This document shows positions 8,335-19,700 of a DNA stretch of 64,000 bases, piece after piece. Below the pieces are notes generated by a model. The model saw nothing but the letters and a program-made list of their open reading frames with translations. It had not been told where the DNA came from and did not search any database. Every line of letters starts with the position of its first letter. Position 1 is the stretch's first letter. The DNA comes from Nostoc indistinguendum CM1-VF10 (GTDB taxonomy: Bacteria; Cyanobacteriota; Cyanobacteriia; Cyanobacteriales; Nostocaceae): positions 1-64,000 of the forward strand of contig JAHHHS010000024.1 of the NCBI GenBank assembly GCA_019359215.1, given 5' to 3'. The translations under genes and the position numbers were made by a program.

Positions 8335-10530
8335 TCACTGTGTTGGCAATTTTGGGTGTGTAGCTGAGTACTTTGTTACGATGCCTGAAATTTCAGGATT
8401 GTAAAGTCTCAAATAATTCCAGTAGTTGCCAAATACTTGACGCACATAATTTTTGGTTTCATCAAAGGGAATTTGTTCAACAAACTCATCTGGATCTTGT
8501 GTTGTTAGAGTTTGCAGCCATTTGGAAACATTACCGGGGCCAGCATTATAACTAGCGATCGCCAGCAAGGAGTTGTTGTTATATTGCTCATGGGTATGAT
8601 CCAAATACCATGTACCCAGCATGATGTTCTCATTGGGGTTTTCTAAGTTTATTGTTTTGCTATCCACCTTGATTTGTGGGGCGATCCATTTAGCTGTACT
8701 CGGCAACACCTGCATTAAGCCAGTAGCATCAGCAACGGATTTGATTTTTGGCTCAAACCGTGACTCTTGACGCATCAGAGCGGTGACTAGCAGAGGATTA
8801 AGTTGACGCTCAGTAGACCACTTTTGAATCTCTCGGAAATAGGGAAATGGATAACGCACTTGCCAGTAGCTGCTCTGTTTGCTGAGAGTCTCATATTGAG
8901 CTTGTTCAGCTGGTGTTTCCCGATCTTCCAACTTAGAAATTTTGTCAATTCCGATGAGATTTTCTCCCCTAGCCAGCCGCACCAATCCTTCAGTAAATTG
9001 CTCTGCTACTGTTGGCTGAAGTTTATTCTGAAATTCTGTTTGCCATTGTAACCAGGCATCGCGGTCTTGACCGAGCAGATACAGTTCTTTGAAAGTCTCA
9101 GAACCAGCAGGCGGTAATGGACGCTGGGGTGTGATTATTTCCGGGTTCATGACGCGCACATTGTCAAAGTTGCCGACGTTTAGCCCCAGCATGGTTGCTG
9201 CTCGCCATGCATAGTAAGAGTAGGGAAACTCGCTAACCACATACTCATAAGCAGTTTGAGATTCTTGCTGTTTCCCTAGTGAAGCTGCCCATTTGCCTAC
9301 CCAAAAGCCTGCTCTCGGAGCCAAAATACTATTGGGATTGTTGGTGACAATTGGCTCCGCCCATTGCCAAGCACCAACGTAATCTTTGGCTTTAGCTTTA
9401 TCTTGGGCTATTCTCCAACGATACTCTGCGGCTTCATCAGAATTGCCGTGTTTGGCTATGAGTAATTGCCACGCCTCGTTAGCTGATTTTTGATCTTTGA
9501 GGGTTTGGAGAGTTTTGGCTTTTTGTACCAGTGCAGTACCAGCTTGTTTAGGAAATTTACTAATTACCTGGTCAAGATAGGGTAAGCCGTCTTTACCTGT
9601 TTTCGCTGTTTCTGCTAACCGTAGTAGTGCAATCCCAGTTTCCTCAGCATTGGGAAATTGTTGCACCAATTGTTTATAAGTGGCGATCGCTTTTTCTCGA
9701 TCTTTACCCCCTACCTGTAACCCTCGTGCAGTCCGGTAGAGGTTGCGGGGTGTTTTCGGTGCATTGGCATAAGCATTCGCCGCTTTCAGAAATTGATTAT
9801 TTTCCCAATAGCTTGTACCAATGAGTTCCCAGTCTTCGGGTTTCAGGGTAGGCTGTTTTACTAACTGATCTAAAACGCCCACTATGCCAGGTTGGTCATA
9901 GGCATATTTAGCCAAAATCAATTGTAATTGTGGCTGATTGGGATTTTCTTGCAAGCGTTTGCGAATAATTTCCCAAGTCAGAGGGTTGGAAGGAAATTGA
10001 GCGATCGCTATTTCTTGTTGCTTCGGTAAAGCAATGAGATATAGTGCTTTCACTGCGGCCGCTTCTTTGGGATACAGTTTCAGCACACTTTGCCTGAGAT
10101 CCGAGGCTTTGCCATCCTCACCTAGCATATCCTGTGCTTGCGCCTGTTTTAGCAAAATATAGGGCGCGAGGATAGGATAGTCTCTCTCTAATCCTTGGAG
10201 TAAAGCCAGGGCTTTTTGGGCTTGGGTTCTTTCAATGTAATCACTCGCTAAAAGATAACGAGCGCGATTTCGGTCTGGCGAAGGCGACTGTCCTGCGATT
10301 TCTGCTAGTTTCGCCGCCCGTTCTGGCAAAGATTGTGATATCAGTGGAAGGACGGTTGATTGGGCAATACTAGCATCAGATATTTCCTCTGCCTTATTCT
10401 GACTCAGCTTGAGCCATTGTCCAACGGTTTTACCAATTTCAGGTGCTGATACCATTGCCCCAGCTAAAAAGGCAAACAGTGCCGCACCCGCAATGATCGA
10501 AATTTGCTTTTTCTGTAGTTTCTTCAGCAT
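8335..10530 (-). CDS. slt: soluble lytic murein transglycosylase (Slt-type)
   Basis: 731 residues. An N-terminal signal/anchor segment (residues 11-30) is followed by a long alpha-superhelical, TPR-like region (about 60-530) and a C-terminal SLT (goose-lysozyme-like) domain. The catalytic Glu is E589 in ALMRQESRF. Downstream are the family blocks ATGLMQVLPSTA, NIMLGTWYLD and AIASYNAGPGNVSKWL. It would cleave the MurNAc-GlcNAc bond of peptidoglycan in the periplasm with 1,6-anhydro ring formation. The size fits Slt70-like enzymes (about 640-750). It is monocistronic. MltA, a second transglycosylase type, is 19 kb away. Confidence 0.93.
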   Translation of the reverse strand: MLKKLQKKQISIIAGAALFAFLAGAMVSAPEIGKTVGQWLKLSQNKAEEISDASIAQSTVLPLISQSLPERAAKLAEIAGQSPSPDRNRARYLLASDYIERTQAQKALALLQGLERDYPILAPYILLKQAQAQDMLGEDGKASDLRQSVLKLYPKEAAAVKALYLIALPKQQEIAIAQFPSNPLTWEIIRKRLQENPNQPQLQLILAKYAYDQPGIVGVLDQLVKQPTLKPEDWELIGTSYWENNQFLKAANAYANAPKTPRNLYRTARGLQVGGKDREKAIATYKQLVQQFPNAEETGIALLRLAETAKTGKDGLPYLDQVISKFPKQAGTALVQKAKTLQTLKDQKSANEAWQLLIAKHGNSDEAAEYRWRIAQDKAKAKDYVGAWQWAEPIVTNNPNSILAPRAGFWVGKWAASLGKQQESQTAYEYVVSEFPYSYYAWRAATMLGLNVGNFDNVRVMNPEIITPQRPLPPAGSETFKELYLLGQDRDAWLQWQTEFQNKLQPTVAEQFTEGLVRLARGENLIGIDKISKLEDRETPAEQAQYETLSKQSSYWQVRYPFPYFREIQKWSTERQLNPLLVTALMRQESRFEPKIKSVADATGLMQVLPSTAKWIAPQIKVDSKTINLENPNENIMLGTWYLDHTHEQYNNNSLLAIASYNAGPGNVSKWLQTLTTQDPDEFVEQIPFDETKNYVRQVFGNYWNYLRLYNPEISGIVTKYSATHPKLPTQ

Positions 10531-10956
10531 GAATATTCGCTGAGAAGTTCCGATGAATTTCCTGAAACTTTAACACTCTTAACCATCAGTGTTACCAATT
10601 TTTAATTTTAGATTTTTAATTTTATGTAGAAAAATACTAATTTTCAATCTTACGGTTGATAGTACTGAGTAAGTTGCACATATTAAATACTATTACATCT
10701 ATCTTGGGTACTAGCTTTTAGCAGTAATATTGCCCATACTCTTAACTCCAGAATCCATAATAGCGCACCTCGTAGAACCCTCTCCTTGCATCCCAAACCT
10801 CCTTCGACATCAATGCAAAAATTAGGGTGGGCATTTGCTAGACACTAAGGATGTGAAAACTACGATGATTTATACCCTGGTTCTTAACCGTGGTGGAAAA
10901 GCTGTCCGAAGCCCCTTAGATTAGAGATAATATTTGCAAAGCAATAACTCTCAATC
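10531..10956. other. divergent intergenic region
   Basis: 426 bp between the slt and Uma2 starts, AT-rich. The only open frames are trivial (for example 19 codons from about 10865). No repeat or strong palindrome was seen. Confidence 0.5.
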
Positions 10957-11577
10957 ATGACTCAAGCCATACCCAAGCTAGTAACCTTTGAGGAATTCGT
11001 CGATTGGCTACCCGAAAATCGACGAGTACGCTATGAATTACATAAGGGAGAAATTGTTGAGATGGCACAGCCAGTAGGGGAACACGAAGAAGTTAAAGGA
11101 TTTCTAGGTATCGAAATTCCTGTTGAAATCAAGCGTCTAGGATTGCCCTACTTCATACCTAACCAAGTTATAGTTAGACCTCCTGAAAAAGATTCAGGTT
11201 ACTTACCAGATGTGTTGGTGCTAAACCGTGCAAATCTGGAAAACGAAAAATTATGGAAAAAAGAATCTACCGTTAGTTTGGGCGCATCGATACCTTTGGC
11301 AATTGAGGTTGTATCAACTAACTGGCGGGACGATTACTACTTAAAATACGCTGATTACGAAGAGATGGGTATCCCGGAATACTGGATTGTCGATTATACT
11401 GCCTTGGGTGGACGCAATTTTATCGGTAATCCCAAACAACCGACAATCACCGTGTGTAACTTGGTTGATGAGGAATATCAAATAAGTAAGTTTCGAGATA
11501 ACGATTGCATTGTCTCCCAAACTTTTCCTGAATTTAATCTCACCCCAAACCAGATTTTTCAAGCTGGTATGGTGTAG
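10957..11577 (+). CDS. Uma2-family PD-(D/E)XK nuclease-like protein (DUF820)
   Basis: 206 residues with the Uma2/DUF820 layout: N-terminal VTFEEFVDWLPENRRVRYELHKGEIVEM, middle FIPNQVIVRPP, then the nuclease-like core YLPDVLVLNR...LAIEVVSTNWRDDYYLKYADYEEMGIPEYWIVD. The D in LPDVLV and the E in AIEV are the expected metal ligands. The family is hugely expanded in filamentous cyanobacteria and its role is unknown. It converges with the hydroxylase gene, with a one-base gap. Confidence 0.9.
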   Translation: MTQAIPKLVTFEEFVDWLPENRRVRYELHKGEIVEMAQPVGEHEEVKGFLGIEIPVEIKRLGLPYFIPNQVIVRPPEKDSGYLPDVLVLNRANLENEKLWKKESTVSLGASIPLAIEVVSTNWRDDYYLKYADYEEMGIPEYWIVDYTALGGRNFIGNPKQPTITVCNLVDEEYQISKFRDNDCIVSQTFPEFNLTPNQIFQAGMV

Positions 11578-11578
11578 C

Positions 11579-12841
11579 CTATAAGCCTGATCGTTTTGCT
11601 AATTCTGGAGTCCGTCCCTTTAAGCCAATCATCAACTTCAGCATAAACACTTTTAAGACAGGTACTCGCTGCAAAAACCATAAACCCAAGCGACGAACTA
11701 CGACCACAGGTAATAAGTTATTAGAAAACATCCGATCTAACAAATCGGTGAAACCTAAAATCGTCAGGTTTTCCAGCTTGCGCCAGCGTTCATAACCTTT
11801 AAGAATCTGAATATCGCCAATATCTTTACCTGCTTGGTGCGCTGCTTGTAGAACTTGCGCCAAAGCTGCTGCATCCCGAATCCCCAGATTTAAACCTTGT
11901 CCACCTACAGGATGGCAATTGTGCGCCGCATCACCAATTAATGCTAGTCGGGGGAGAACATAGCGATCGCTTTGCATGAGTTGTACCTGGAATACAAAGC
12001 GATCGCCTAGTAATTCCAATTTCCCCATCTGATCGCCATAGCGACGAGTAAGTTCTCTTAAAAATTGCTCATCATCTAAAGCACATAAAGCTTTTGCTTC
12101 TTCGTGGGGAGCTGTCCACACAATGCGGCAACGGTTCCCCGGTAAAGGTAAAATCGCAAAGGGCCCGCTAGACCAAAATCTTTCGTAAGCGGTGTTATTG
12201 TGCGGTTTTTCTGGTTTGACAAATGCTACGATGCAAGATTGCCAATATTTCCAGCCAGAGGTTTTGATCCCAGCAGCTTGACGAATTGGCGATCGCGCCC
12301 CATCTGCTGCTATCAGTAATTTGCTACGAACTGTCTGTAACTGATCAGCAATTTTAATATCTATCGCTACTATATCCTGCTGGTACTGCGTATTTACCAC
12401 TTCAGCCGGACATAGATAAGTTACATTTGGACAATCTTGGACAAACTCTTGCAAAGGCTGCAACAGCGCTTGGTGTTCCGCTACATAACCCAATGCTGTA
12501 TCTATATCATCTGTGGTAAATTCCACCACATTGGGATAATCGGCATCCGAAAGCCGAACTCGGCAATATTTGGCTATTTGAGGCGATATTTTGTCCCAAA
12601 CTCCAATTCCTTGGTAAATTAGCGCCGAAAGCTGATGAACTGCATAGGCTTGCCCCTTAGCTACTGCGGCTGATGCTACTTTCGCTTCAATCAGCAAGAT
12701 ACTCAAACCAGAATCTTTTAAAGCAGAAGCTAGAGTTAACCCAATAATCCCACCGCCGACAATTACCAAATCATATTCATATCCCCGCTCATTTGGCGGT
12801 GTTGGTTGGGGGGAAATTTGCTCAAGCTGCGTTAGGGCCAT
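11579..12841 (-). CDS. FAD-dependent hydroxylase, UbiH/Coq6-type
   Basis: 420 residues of the aromatic-ring hydroxylase fold. The FAD-binding GXGXXG-type motif is DLVIVGGGIIGLTLASAL (about 24-41). The conserved LLIAADGARSPIR segment is mid-protein, and the second FAD motif is ALIGDAAHNCHPVGGQGLNLGIRDA. This is the UbiH/VisC subgroup, which hydroxylates polyprenyl-aromatic intermediates; the substrate here cannot be read from sequence. Cyanobacteria make plastoquinone rather than ubiquinone. Single gene, no obvious operon partner. Confidence 0.88.
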   Translation of the reverse strand: MALTQLEQISPQPTPPNERGYEYDLVIVGGGIIGLTLASALKDSGLSILLIEAKVASAAVAKGQAYAVHQLSALIYQGIGVWDKISPQIAKYCRVRLSDADYPNVVEFTTDDIDTALGYVAEHQALLQPLQEFVQDCPNVTYLCPAEVVNTQYQQDIVAIDIKIADQLQTVRSKLLIAADGARSPIRQAAGIKTSGWKYWQSCIVAFVKPEKPHNNTAYERFWSSGPFAILPLPGNRCRIVWTAPHEEAKALCALDDEQFLRELTRRYGDQMGKLELLGDRFVFQVQLMQSDRYVLPRLALIGDAAHNCHPVGGQGLNLGIRDAAALAQVLQAAHQAGKDIGDIQILKGYERWRKLENLTILGFTDLLDRMFSNNLLPVVVVRRLGLWFLQRVPVLKVFMLKLMIGLKGRTPELAKRSGL

Positions 12842-12956
12842 TGTTAAGTTAGGTTACAGCGTCTTAACTCTTATTTTGACGCGATCACGCCCTCATGAGC
12901 AAGTTAGAGGAGTAAACTATTGAAAAACCTCGCTGCTAACTGCGAGTAAATTTTTA

Positions 12957-13715
12957 TTAGGAAATGCTTAGAGCCATCAATTCTTCTGATATTTCAAAGT
13001 TAGCTGTGATATTTTGCACATCATCCAAGCCTTCTAGAGTATCAATTAACTTGAAAAGCGATCGCGCCTGATCTGGATCAGTGACTTCTACACTATTACT
13101 AGGAATCCAGCGTAATTCGGCATCAGTCACCTTAAAACCTTGATCCTTGAGTGTCTGATTAAGAGTTTCCAAATTGCCTATCTCAGTAAATACCTCAGCC
13201 ATCTCATCTTCAGCCATTTCATAAGACTCAGCACCGCCTTCGAGGGACACTTCTAAAAGCTGTTCTTCGTCAACTACGCCCTGTATTACACAAACGCCTT
13301 TTTGGTGAAACATCCAGCTAACGCAGCCTGTTTCACCAAGATTGCCACCATTTTTACTAAAAGCTACACGCAAGTCAGCGGCAGTGCGATTGCGATTATC
13401 TGTGAAGGCTTCGATTAAAATCGCTACACCACCAGGGCCGTAACCTTCGTAGCGAATTGCTTCAAAGATGACATTATCCCCGCCAAAGGTGCCTGCACCT
13501 TTGGCGATCGCTCGTTCAATATTATCATTGGGGATACTCGCTGCCTTTGCCTTTTCAATTGCCGTACGAAGTTGAAAATTCAACGCCGGATCTGGTACGC
13601 CGCTTCTAGCCGCTACGATAATCGCCCGCGATAACTGAGTGAAGGTTTTTCCCTTTTTTGCATCTACTACCGCTTTTTGGCGTTTAATATTTGCCCATTT
13701 ACTGTGTCCTGCCAT
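12957..13715 (-). CDS. YebC/PmpR-family protein
   Basis: 252 residues spanning the full family: [23 protein letters not shown] at the N-terminus, then [41 protein letters not shown] and [18 protein letters not shown]. This is the three-domain YebC fold. Members were described as DNA-binding regulators and more recently linked to ribosomal translation of difficult peptides. Cytosolic. It is complete and of normal length. Confidence 0.95.
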   Translation of the reverse strand: MAGHSKWANIKRQKAVVDAKKGKTFTQLSRAIIVAARSGVPDPALNFQLRTAIEKAKAASIPNDNIERAIAKGAGTFGGDNVIFEAIRYEGYGPGGVAILIEAFTDNRNRTAADLRVAFSKNGGNLGETGCVSWMFHQKGVCVIQGVVDEEQLLEVSLEGGAESYEMAEDEMAEVFTEIGNLETLNQTLKDQGFKVTDAELRWIPSNSVEVTDPDQARSLFKLIDTLEGLDDVQNITANFEISEELMALSIS

Positions 13716-13889
13716 AATCCGAAATTATCAAAACTCTATTCAAAATTAGGATATACCTAGCTTTTGCTCAGATGCAAAAGTGCATTTGTTAAATGCTAGA
13801 TATTTGTTAGCCAAAATCATGATTTAACTGGATTTTGATTTTCGAGTGATTAAGACGCGTAGTTTACCACCGTAGGTATCGCATCTTGT

Positions 13890-15458
13890 TTAAATCATAA
13901 AAGGTTCAAGTTCGCTGTTATGCCACTTTTGTTCAACCCGTTCAGTAATCAGCGGTCTGATGATAAACTTGGGCGGGCAACTATCTAGAACATCAATCCG
14001 CACGCATGAGTAAGGCAGGCGGTTCTGGAAATTGTAGTCATGACGACCCACAAAAAGCATTGAATCCGCCACTTTCCGAATGGGTTTACCTGCAATATCA
14101 GCAAAAGTCTCCATTAATTCAGTCCCCTCTCGCCGTTGATAGCGAGGACGATGACCGCTACCACCAGAGATAATACAGTTAATGTGGGAGTCAGCAAATC
14201 CGGTATCAGTTGTGCAAAGATGCTCCAAACAGTGAGCGTGACCATTTAAAATCAAATCAACTATAGGACGTTCTTTAATTAGAGAACCAAGAGTTTGTGC
14301 AACTTGTTCAAACACCCAGCGTAAGCGGTGGCGAACCGCCAAAGTTTGTGCTTGATTCCACTTGGTAGCTTCTGTAACATAAGGCGGATGATGGAAAAAG
14401 ATTACACGTCCGCGCACTTCAGAGGTGTTCCAAGACTCAATGAGTCTACTACGCAACCATTCTAGTTGTTCAAAATCGACCGCAGGCATTTTCTGAGAAG
14501 CCAATTGTTTTTCAATATCGATTTTGATCTCGTTTATTTGGTCTAGTTTGGCACTTAGGTCATCAAGTTGTTCCGCTTCGGTGGGTTTATCGGGGTTGAG
14601 GCGATTGTATATTCCCAAAATCTGCAATTCTTCTTGATCTATTTCTTGGCGACGCTTTTGCAATTCCCGGCGGTAAATTTCTCCTTTTTGAGTTGCAGGC
14701 AAGGGTGATGGTGTATTAAAGGTGTTAGAATCCAAAGCGAAAAAGTCAATCCCACCGTAACGGAAAGTGTAATAACGATTAGGTAAGCGGGTAAATTGTC
14801 CAGGTTCGTAACGCAAACAGCGCCCTGTGTCAGTCTTAGCAGTATAGTGTTGATCTAAATGACGTTCTAATTCCGGGGAAGACATCGCCCCTGTATAGTC
14901 CATAAATGCCCGTGCATAGGCATTACCTTGATATGAACCATGCCAGCCAATCTCGATATCTTTGTAGCGCAACAGGCGACGTAATGAAGATGTTGTTCCA
15001 GCAAATAAACGGTACATCAACGGCACATCGTAGTAATCATGATTACCAAGTACTGGCAAGAATGGCATATTAAACACCATGCGGTCATAGGGAATTTCTT
15101 TCGGGTTGTCGCCACCTACAAGAAATTCGCGGTAAGGCTCAATAAAGTTTGTTGAATAATACTCTTGGGAACCCACCACATAAATTACATCGCCTGTGTG
15201 TAACACAAAACTACAATCATCGCGGTGAGTCAGCATTAGTTCAGCAACTTTTCGTTGTGGGTGTTGTCGATAATGGGATTGAGTACCGGAATCACCGATA
15301 ACCATAAACGAAAATTCTGGGCTATCTTCTCTGCCATCATCTATAACCATGCAGGTTTGATCAATTCCCCGTTGCACAAAACTTGGATGCATCCACCGCA
15401 CTCGTTCCTTCATCTTTTGAATTTTTACAGGAATCGGTGGATCGGAAATCAATTTCAT
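13890..15458 (-). CDS. calcineurin-like metallophosphoesterase
   Basis: 522 residues with all metallophosphoesterase blocks in order: MVIGDSGTQ (Asp ligand, D-S-G in place of the common D-x-H), VLHTGDVIYVVG, PVLGNHDYYDVP, VIFFHHPPYVTEA and LILNGHAHCLEHL. It resembles the purple-acid-phosphatase-like branch. A charged helical insertion of about 70 residues (near 265-335, QKGEIYRRELQKRRQEIDQE and following) separates the GNHD and HH blocks and is probably a coiled hairpin. No signal peptide, so probably cytosolic. The substrate is unknown. Confidence 0.88.
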   Translation of the reverse strand: MKLISDPPIPVKIQKMKERVRWMHPSFVQRGIDQTCMVIDDGREDSPEFSFMVIGDSGTQSHYRQHPQRKVAELMLTHRDDCSFVLHTGDVIYVVGSQEYYSTNFIEPYREFLVGGDNPKEIPYDRMVFNMPFLPVLGNHDYYDVPLMYRLFAGTTSSLRRLLRYKDIEIGWHGSYQGNAYARAFMDYTGAMSSPELERHLDQHYTAKTDTGRCLRYEPGQFTRLPNRYYTFRYGGIDFFALDSNTFNTPSPLPATQKGEIYRRELQKRRQEIDQEELQILGIYNRLNPDKPTEAEQLDDLSAKLDQINEIKIDIEKQLASQKMPAVDFEQLEWLRSRLIESWNTSEVRGRVIFFHHPPYVTEATKWNQAQTLAVRHRLRWVFEQVAQTLGSLIKERPIVDLILNGHAHCLEHLCTTDTGFADSHINCIISGGSGHRPRYQRREGTELMETFADIAGKPIRKVADSMLFVGRHDYNFQNRLPYSCVRIDVLDSCPPKFIIRPLITERVEQKWHNSELEPFMI

Positions 15459-15720
15459 GGCTGATAACTCTTGAATGCCTAACCTTACTCACACGCCGAT
15501 TGTAACGAAATATTTAATTGTCATTAACCATTAGTCATACCATGTCCGCATAAGTAGTTATGATTACCACAGTCATTGCACCCCTCCCGCTTTTCCCCTT
15601 AACCGACAACTGAGGAGACTGAATTATCACGATCGCAACCTTTACAACAGTTTGAAGCGATCGCCCATAAATGGTATGCACAGGAACACCAAAAGATAGA
15701 ACCCTCAGCCAAAGGATAAT

Positions 15721-15975
15721 TACTGCAAAGCGATTAAAACTGACATATTAAATGGACTACCAGAATGGAGTAAATCAGTCCCCTAGCAAATTAAGTCAAT
15801 CGCGATCAAAGATGCGTGTTTTGCTGTTAGTAAGGCTAAGAAAAAGTTTAAGAACTGTGGTGGTATTAGTAAGGTTAAATTTAGGTTAAAAAAAGATCCT
15901 GTACAATCTTGGTATATTCCCAAGTCTGCGGTAAAAGACTTGGGAATATACCACACTACATTAGATGAGGTCTAA
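15721..15975 (+). pseudogene. decayed tnpB (IS200/IS605-family) fragment
   Basis: Reading in frame from 15721 gives YCKAIKTDILNGLPEWSKSVP, a TAG stop at about 15784, then QIKSIAIKDACFAVSKAKKK and onward to YIPKSAVKDLGIYHTTL, ending at TAA 15973. This is the N-terminal third of a TnpB/OrfB protein (the PVQSxYIPKSAV block is diagnostic). There is no RuvC catalytic part, so it is a dead fragment. Traces of the frame continue to about 16010. The perfect 17-bp inverted repeat at 15911-15952 lies inside this coding remnant. Confidence 0.8.
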
Positions 15976-16108
15976 TCTATGATTAACGCTCTTGAATTAC
16001 TTTTGTCAAAGTAAATATTAAAAACCTTTGTCCAAATCTGCAACCCCTTGTACTTTAGCTATGACTCTTTTAGACTGGGGCTTTTCAGACTTGGCATGAA
16101 AAGTTAGG

Positions 16109-16288
16109 TTAAGGCAAGGCTTGAATGAGTTCTCGAATTACATCTATTGCTTGTCTGCCAGTCTGTTCACAATACTTTTCAAGGTTCTGAGCTTCATCTG
16201 ATGTCAAGTTTAAGGTAATTCGCTTAAGCGCCCTTTTTTTACTGAAGGTTGCCAAATGGGGAAATTTAAGTGCAGCAGTTTTATTCAT
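16109..16288 (-). CDS. small ribbon-helix-helix-like protein
   Basis: 59 residues from ATG 16288. The C-terminal 38 residues (KRITLNLTSDEAQNLEKYC and EQTGRQAIDVIRELIQALP) match the beta-alpha-alpha pattern of CopG/Arc-type DNA-binding proteins. The frame opens further up to a TTG (16336), which I do not favour. There is no toxin gene beside it. It lies between the tnpB remnant and the STAND gene, divergent from the latter. Could be an orphan antitoxin-like regulator. Confidence 0.55.
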   Translation of the reverse strand: MNKTAALKFPHLATFSKKRALKRITLNLTSDEAQNLEKYCEQTGRQAIDVIRELIQALP

Positions 16289-16732
16289 GGATTGATAAGC
16301 TAGATATATAGAAACTTTCCTTATCAAGCTTGCCAATTCAGAAACGTCTTTACCAGTGAAAATCGAGATTTTGAGATTGAACTTAAGCTTTACGATCCAA
16401 ATACATTACTGAAAATTTTAGGTATGAAATAAATAGTATCATACTTAACTAATGTGCCATTACGTATGATGCAAATAGCTTTCGGCTGAAGAGCTTATGT
16501 TAGCAATGCTGCACAGACTAGATTGTTTGTTGAGCAAGCCGTGTTGAATTAGTGAAACGAGTGGATTGCCAAAGGTGGCTTGTATCAGTAAACATTTTGG
16601 CTATAGACCTCTTTAAAATCCTCTGCAACATGAGATTATTCATTTGTGATAGCTATCACTTCATATCTATAGCAACCTAGTAGATAATTATTTTTTATCA
16701 TCAAAGGCGATTACCCAAACGTGAGTTAATAC
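16289..16732. other. divergent intergenic region before the STAND gene
   Basis: 444 bp of AT-rich DNA without a credible open frame or inverted repeat. It contains the upstream region of both the small RHH gene and the large WD40 gene. gtgatagctatcac at 16646-16659 is a short palindrome that could be an operator. Confidence 0.5.
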
Positions 16733-19700
16733 ATGACTTTACAGAATTGGAGACGCAAGCGTGGCGTAGCACTTACTAACAAGGGGTTACAAAAAATTAA
16801 GGAGGCAAAGCATCAGTCAGAAGCAAAGGAAAATTTTGGAAACAGGTATACTCTCGAAGAAATGAGTGTCCGCTCTGGGTTATATTCCGCTACTATCTCG
16901 AAAGTACTAAATCGAGAAGGAGGAGTTGACAAACAGACTATTGAAAAGCTTTTTTCAGCTTTTCAGTTAAAAATAGATAAAAGTGACTACTCAAGCTCAA
17001 ATACTCGCTTAGATTGGGGAGAGGCTATCTTTAACTCAGTTTTTTATGGACGGATAGAAGAACTTACCACGCTAGAGCAATGGATTCTCAATGAACACTG
17101 CCAATTAGTGGCAGTATTGGGAATAGGAGGCATTGGTAAAACGGCGCTGTCTGTAAAGTTTGCTCAACAGATTCAGGAGAACTTTGAATATGTGATCTGG
17201 CGATCGCTACGAGAAGCACCGCCTGTTAAAATTATTCTAAGTAACCTAATCCAATTTCTATCTGACGAACAAGAAACAGAAGGTAATTTACCAGAAAGCT
17301 TTAGTGAGAGGGTATCGCGGCTACTCTATTATTTACAAAATCATCGCTGTTTGGTAATCCTTGATAATGCAGAACCAATTCTCCGCAGTGGGAGTCGAGC
17401 CGGACTTTATCGAGAAGGATATGAGGAATATGGTGAGCTTTTAAGACGGGTAGGAGAAGCAACTCACCAAAGCTGCTTAGTGCTGACTAGTCGTGAAAAA
17501 CCAAAAGAAGTGGCATTATTGGAAGGACAAACACTACCTGTCCGCTCATTGCCACTAAGTGGGTTGAAAGTGGCAGAAGGGCAAGAAATCTTAAAACTCA
17601 AAGGGCTATCTGCGGCAGAGAATGAATGGAAAGTAATGATTGAACGTTATGCAGGCAATCCATTAGCCTTAAAGATAGTTGCCACAACCATTAAAGATAT
17701 TTTTGATGGTAATGTGACTGGATTTCTGCAACAAGACACAGCTGTTTTTGGAGACATTCGCGATATCTTAGAGCAACAATTTGAGCGTTTGTCAGATTTA
17801 GAAAAGGAAATAATGTATTGGCTAGCGATTAATCGTGAGCCAATGGCGCTTCTCGAATTGCGAGACGATATTATATCACAAGTACCGCAAGCAAAACTAA
17901 TGGAGGCTGTGGAATCTCTGGGAAGGCGATCGCTAATCGAGAAGGCTACGCCTACGCTCATTGAAAAAACTAGATCATCTTTTACGCTCCAGCCTGTAGT
18001 TATGGAGTATATGACTAGTAGCTTGATAGAAAAGGTCTGTGAAGAGATTGCCACTCAGAATATTGATTTATTCAGATGTCATGCTCTGATGAAGGCGACA
18101 GGTAAAGACTATATTAAAGATACTCAAATTCGTCTCATAATCAAACCAGTTATAGATGGATTGCTTAATGTTTTAAGAAGTAAAAGAAACATTGAAAATC
18201 AATTAACTCAAGTTCTCACAAAACTCCGAGAGACATCGCCGTTAGAACCAGGATATACATCTGGCAATATTCTCAATCTTCTTTCTTATTTAGAAACAAA
18301 TTTAAGTGGCTATGATTTTTCTTATCTGACTGTTTGGCAAGCAGATATGCGAAGTATCAATTTACATAATACAAATTTTACTCATGCTGATCTAGCTAAG
18401 TGTGTTTTTGCTGAAACCCTCGGTGGTATTTTTTCGGTAGCCTTTAGCCCCAATGGCAAACTTCTAGCTACGGGCGATACTAATAATGAGATTCGCCTGT
18501 ACCAGGTTGTAGATGGACAACAGATGCTCACTTGCAGGGGTCACGCTGCTTGGGTTCGATCAGTTACCTTCAGCCCTAATGGAGATATTATTGCTAGCGG
18601 AAGTGACGATCAAACAGTGAGGCTATGGAATGTTAGCACTGGTAAGTGTATTGCAAATTTGCAAGGGCATAGCAGTGGTATCCAATCTATCGCCTTCAGC
18701 ACGAATGGTCACATACTGGCGAGTAGCAGTGAGGATAAAACTGTGAAGTTTTGGGATATCAATACTGGTCTGTGTTTTAAAACTTTATCGGTAGATGATT
18801 ATAGTGTATGGTCAATTGCTTTCAGCCCCGATGGTGACACAGTAGTAACTGGAAACGACAATCACACCCTCAATATATGGGATATCAACACTGGTCAATC
18901 TATTAAAATATTGAAGGGACATACTAATCGAGTCCATTCTGTTACCTTCAGTGGAGATGGTCGCATTTTGGCTAGCGGTAGTCATGATCACACAGTGAGG
19001 CTATGGAATGTTGACACAGGACAATGCTATTTAACGCTGCAAGGTCATACTGACTCAGTACATTCTGTTACCTTCAGTTTGGATGGACATATTATTGCTA
19101 GCGGTAGTGATGATCAAACGGTGAGAGTTTGGGATGTTGCCACAGGTAAATGTATTAGAACTTTGAGAGGACACAGCAGCCGAATATGGACAGTTGTACT
19201 AAGTTCCGACAAAGATAGCTACATTCTGGCCAGTGGCGGTGATGACCAAAACGTTATGCTGTGGGATGTCAGTACTGGTCGTTGTATTAGAATCTTTCAA
19301 GGTTATTGTGATGGAGTACGCTCGGTTGCCTTCAGTCCAAACGGTTATACGCTGGCTAGTAGCGGGTCTAACAAAATTGTAAGGCTTTGGGATGCTAGCA
19401 TTGGTACGTGCCTTCAAACTTTACAGGGACACAATAATCGGGTTACATCAGTTTCTTTTAGCCCGGATGGTCGCATTTTAGCTAGTGGTAGCGAAGACCA
19501 AGCGGTAAAATTGTGGGATACCAAAACTGGTCAATGTATAAGAACCTTAAATGGGCATAGTAACCGTATATTAGCTGTTACCTTCAGCCCAAATGGTCTG
19601 ATTTTGGCAAGTAGCAGCGACGATCGCACAATAAAGCTATGGGATACCAGTACAAGTCAATGTATTCATACCTTTAATAGACAAAGCCATCGAGTCTGGT

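Noticed and set aside
15911..15952. Perfect inverted repeat taken as a terminator
   Set aside because: No T-run follows and it lies inside the tnpB coding remnant, so the terminator call is not supported.
16109..16288. Toxin-antitoxin module around the small RHH protein
   Set aside because: No adjacent toxin frame exists; upstream is 444 bp of non-coding DNA and downstream a tnpB remnant.
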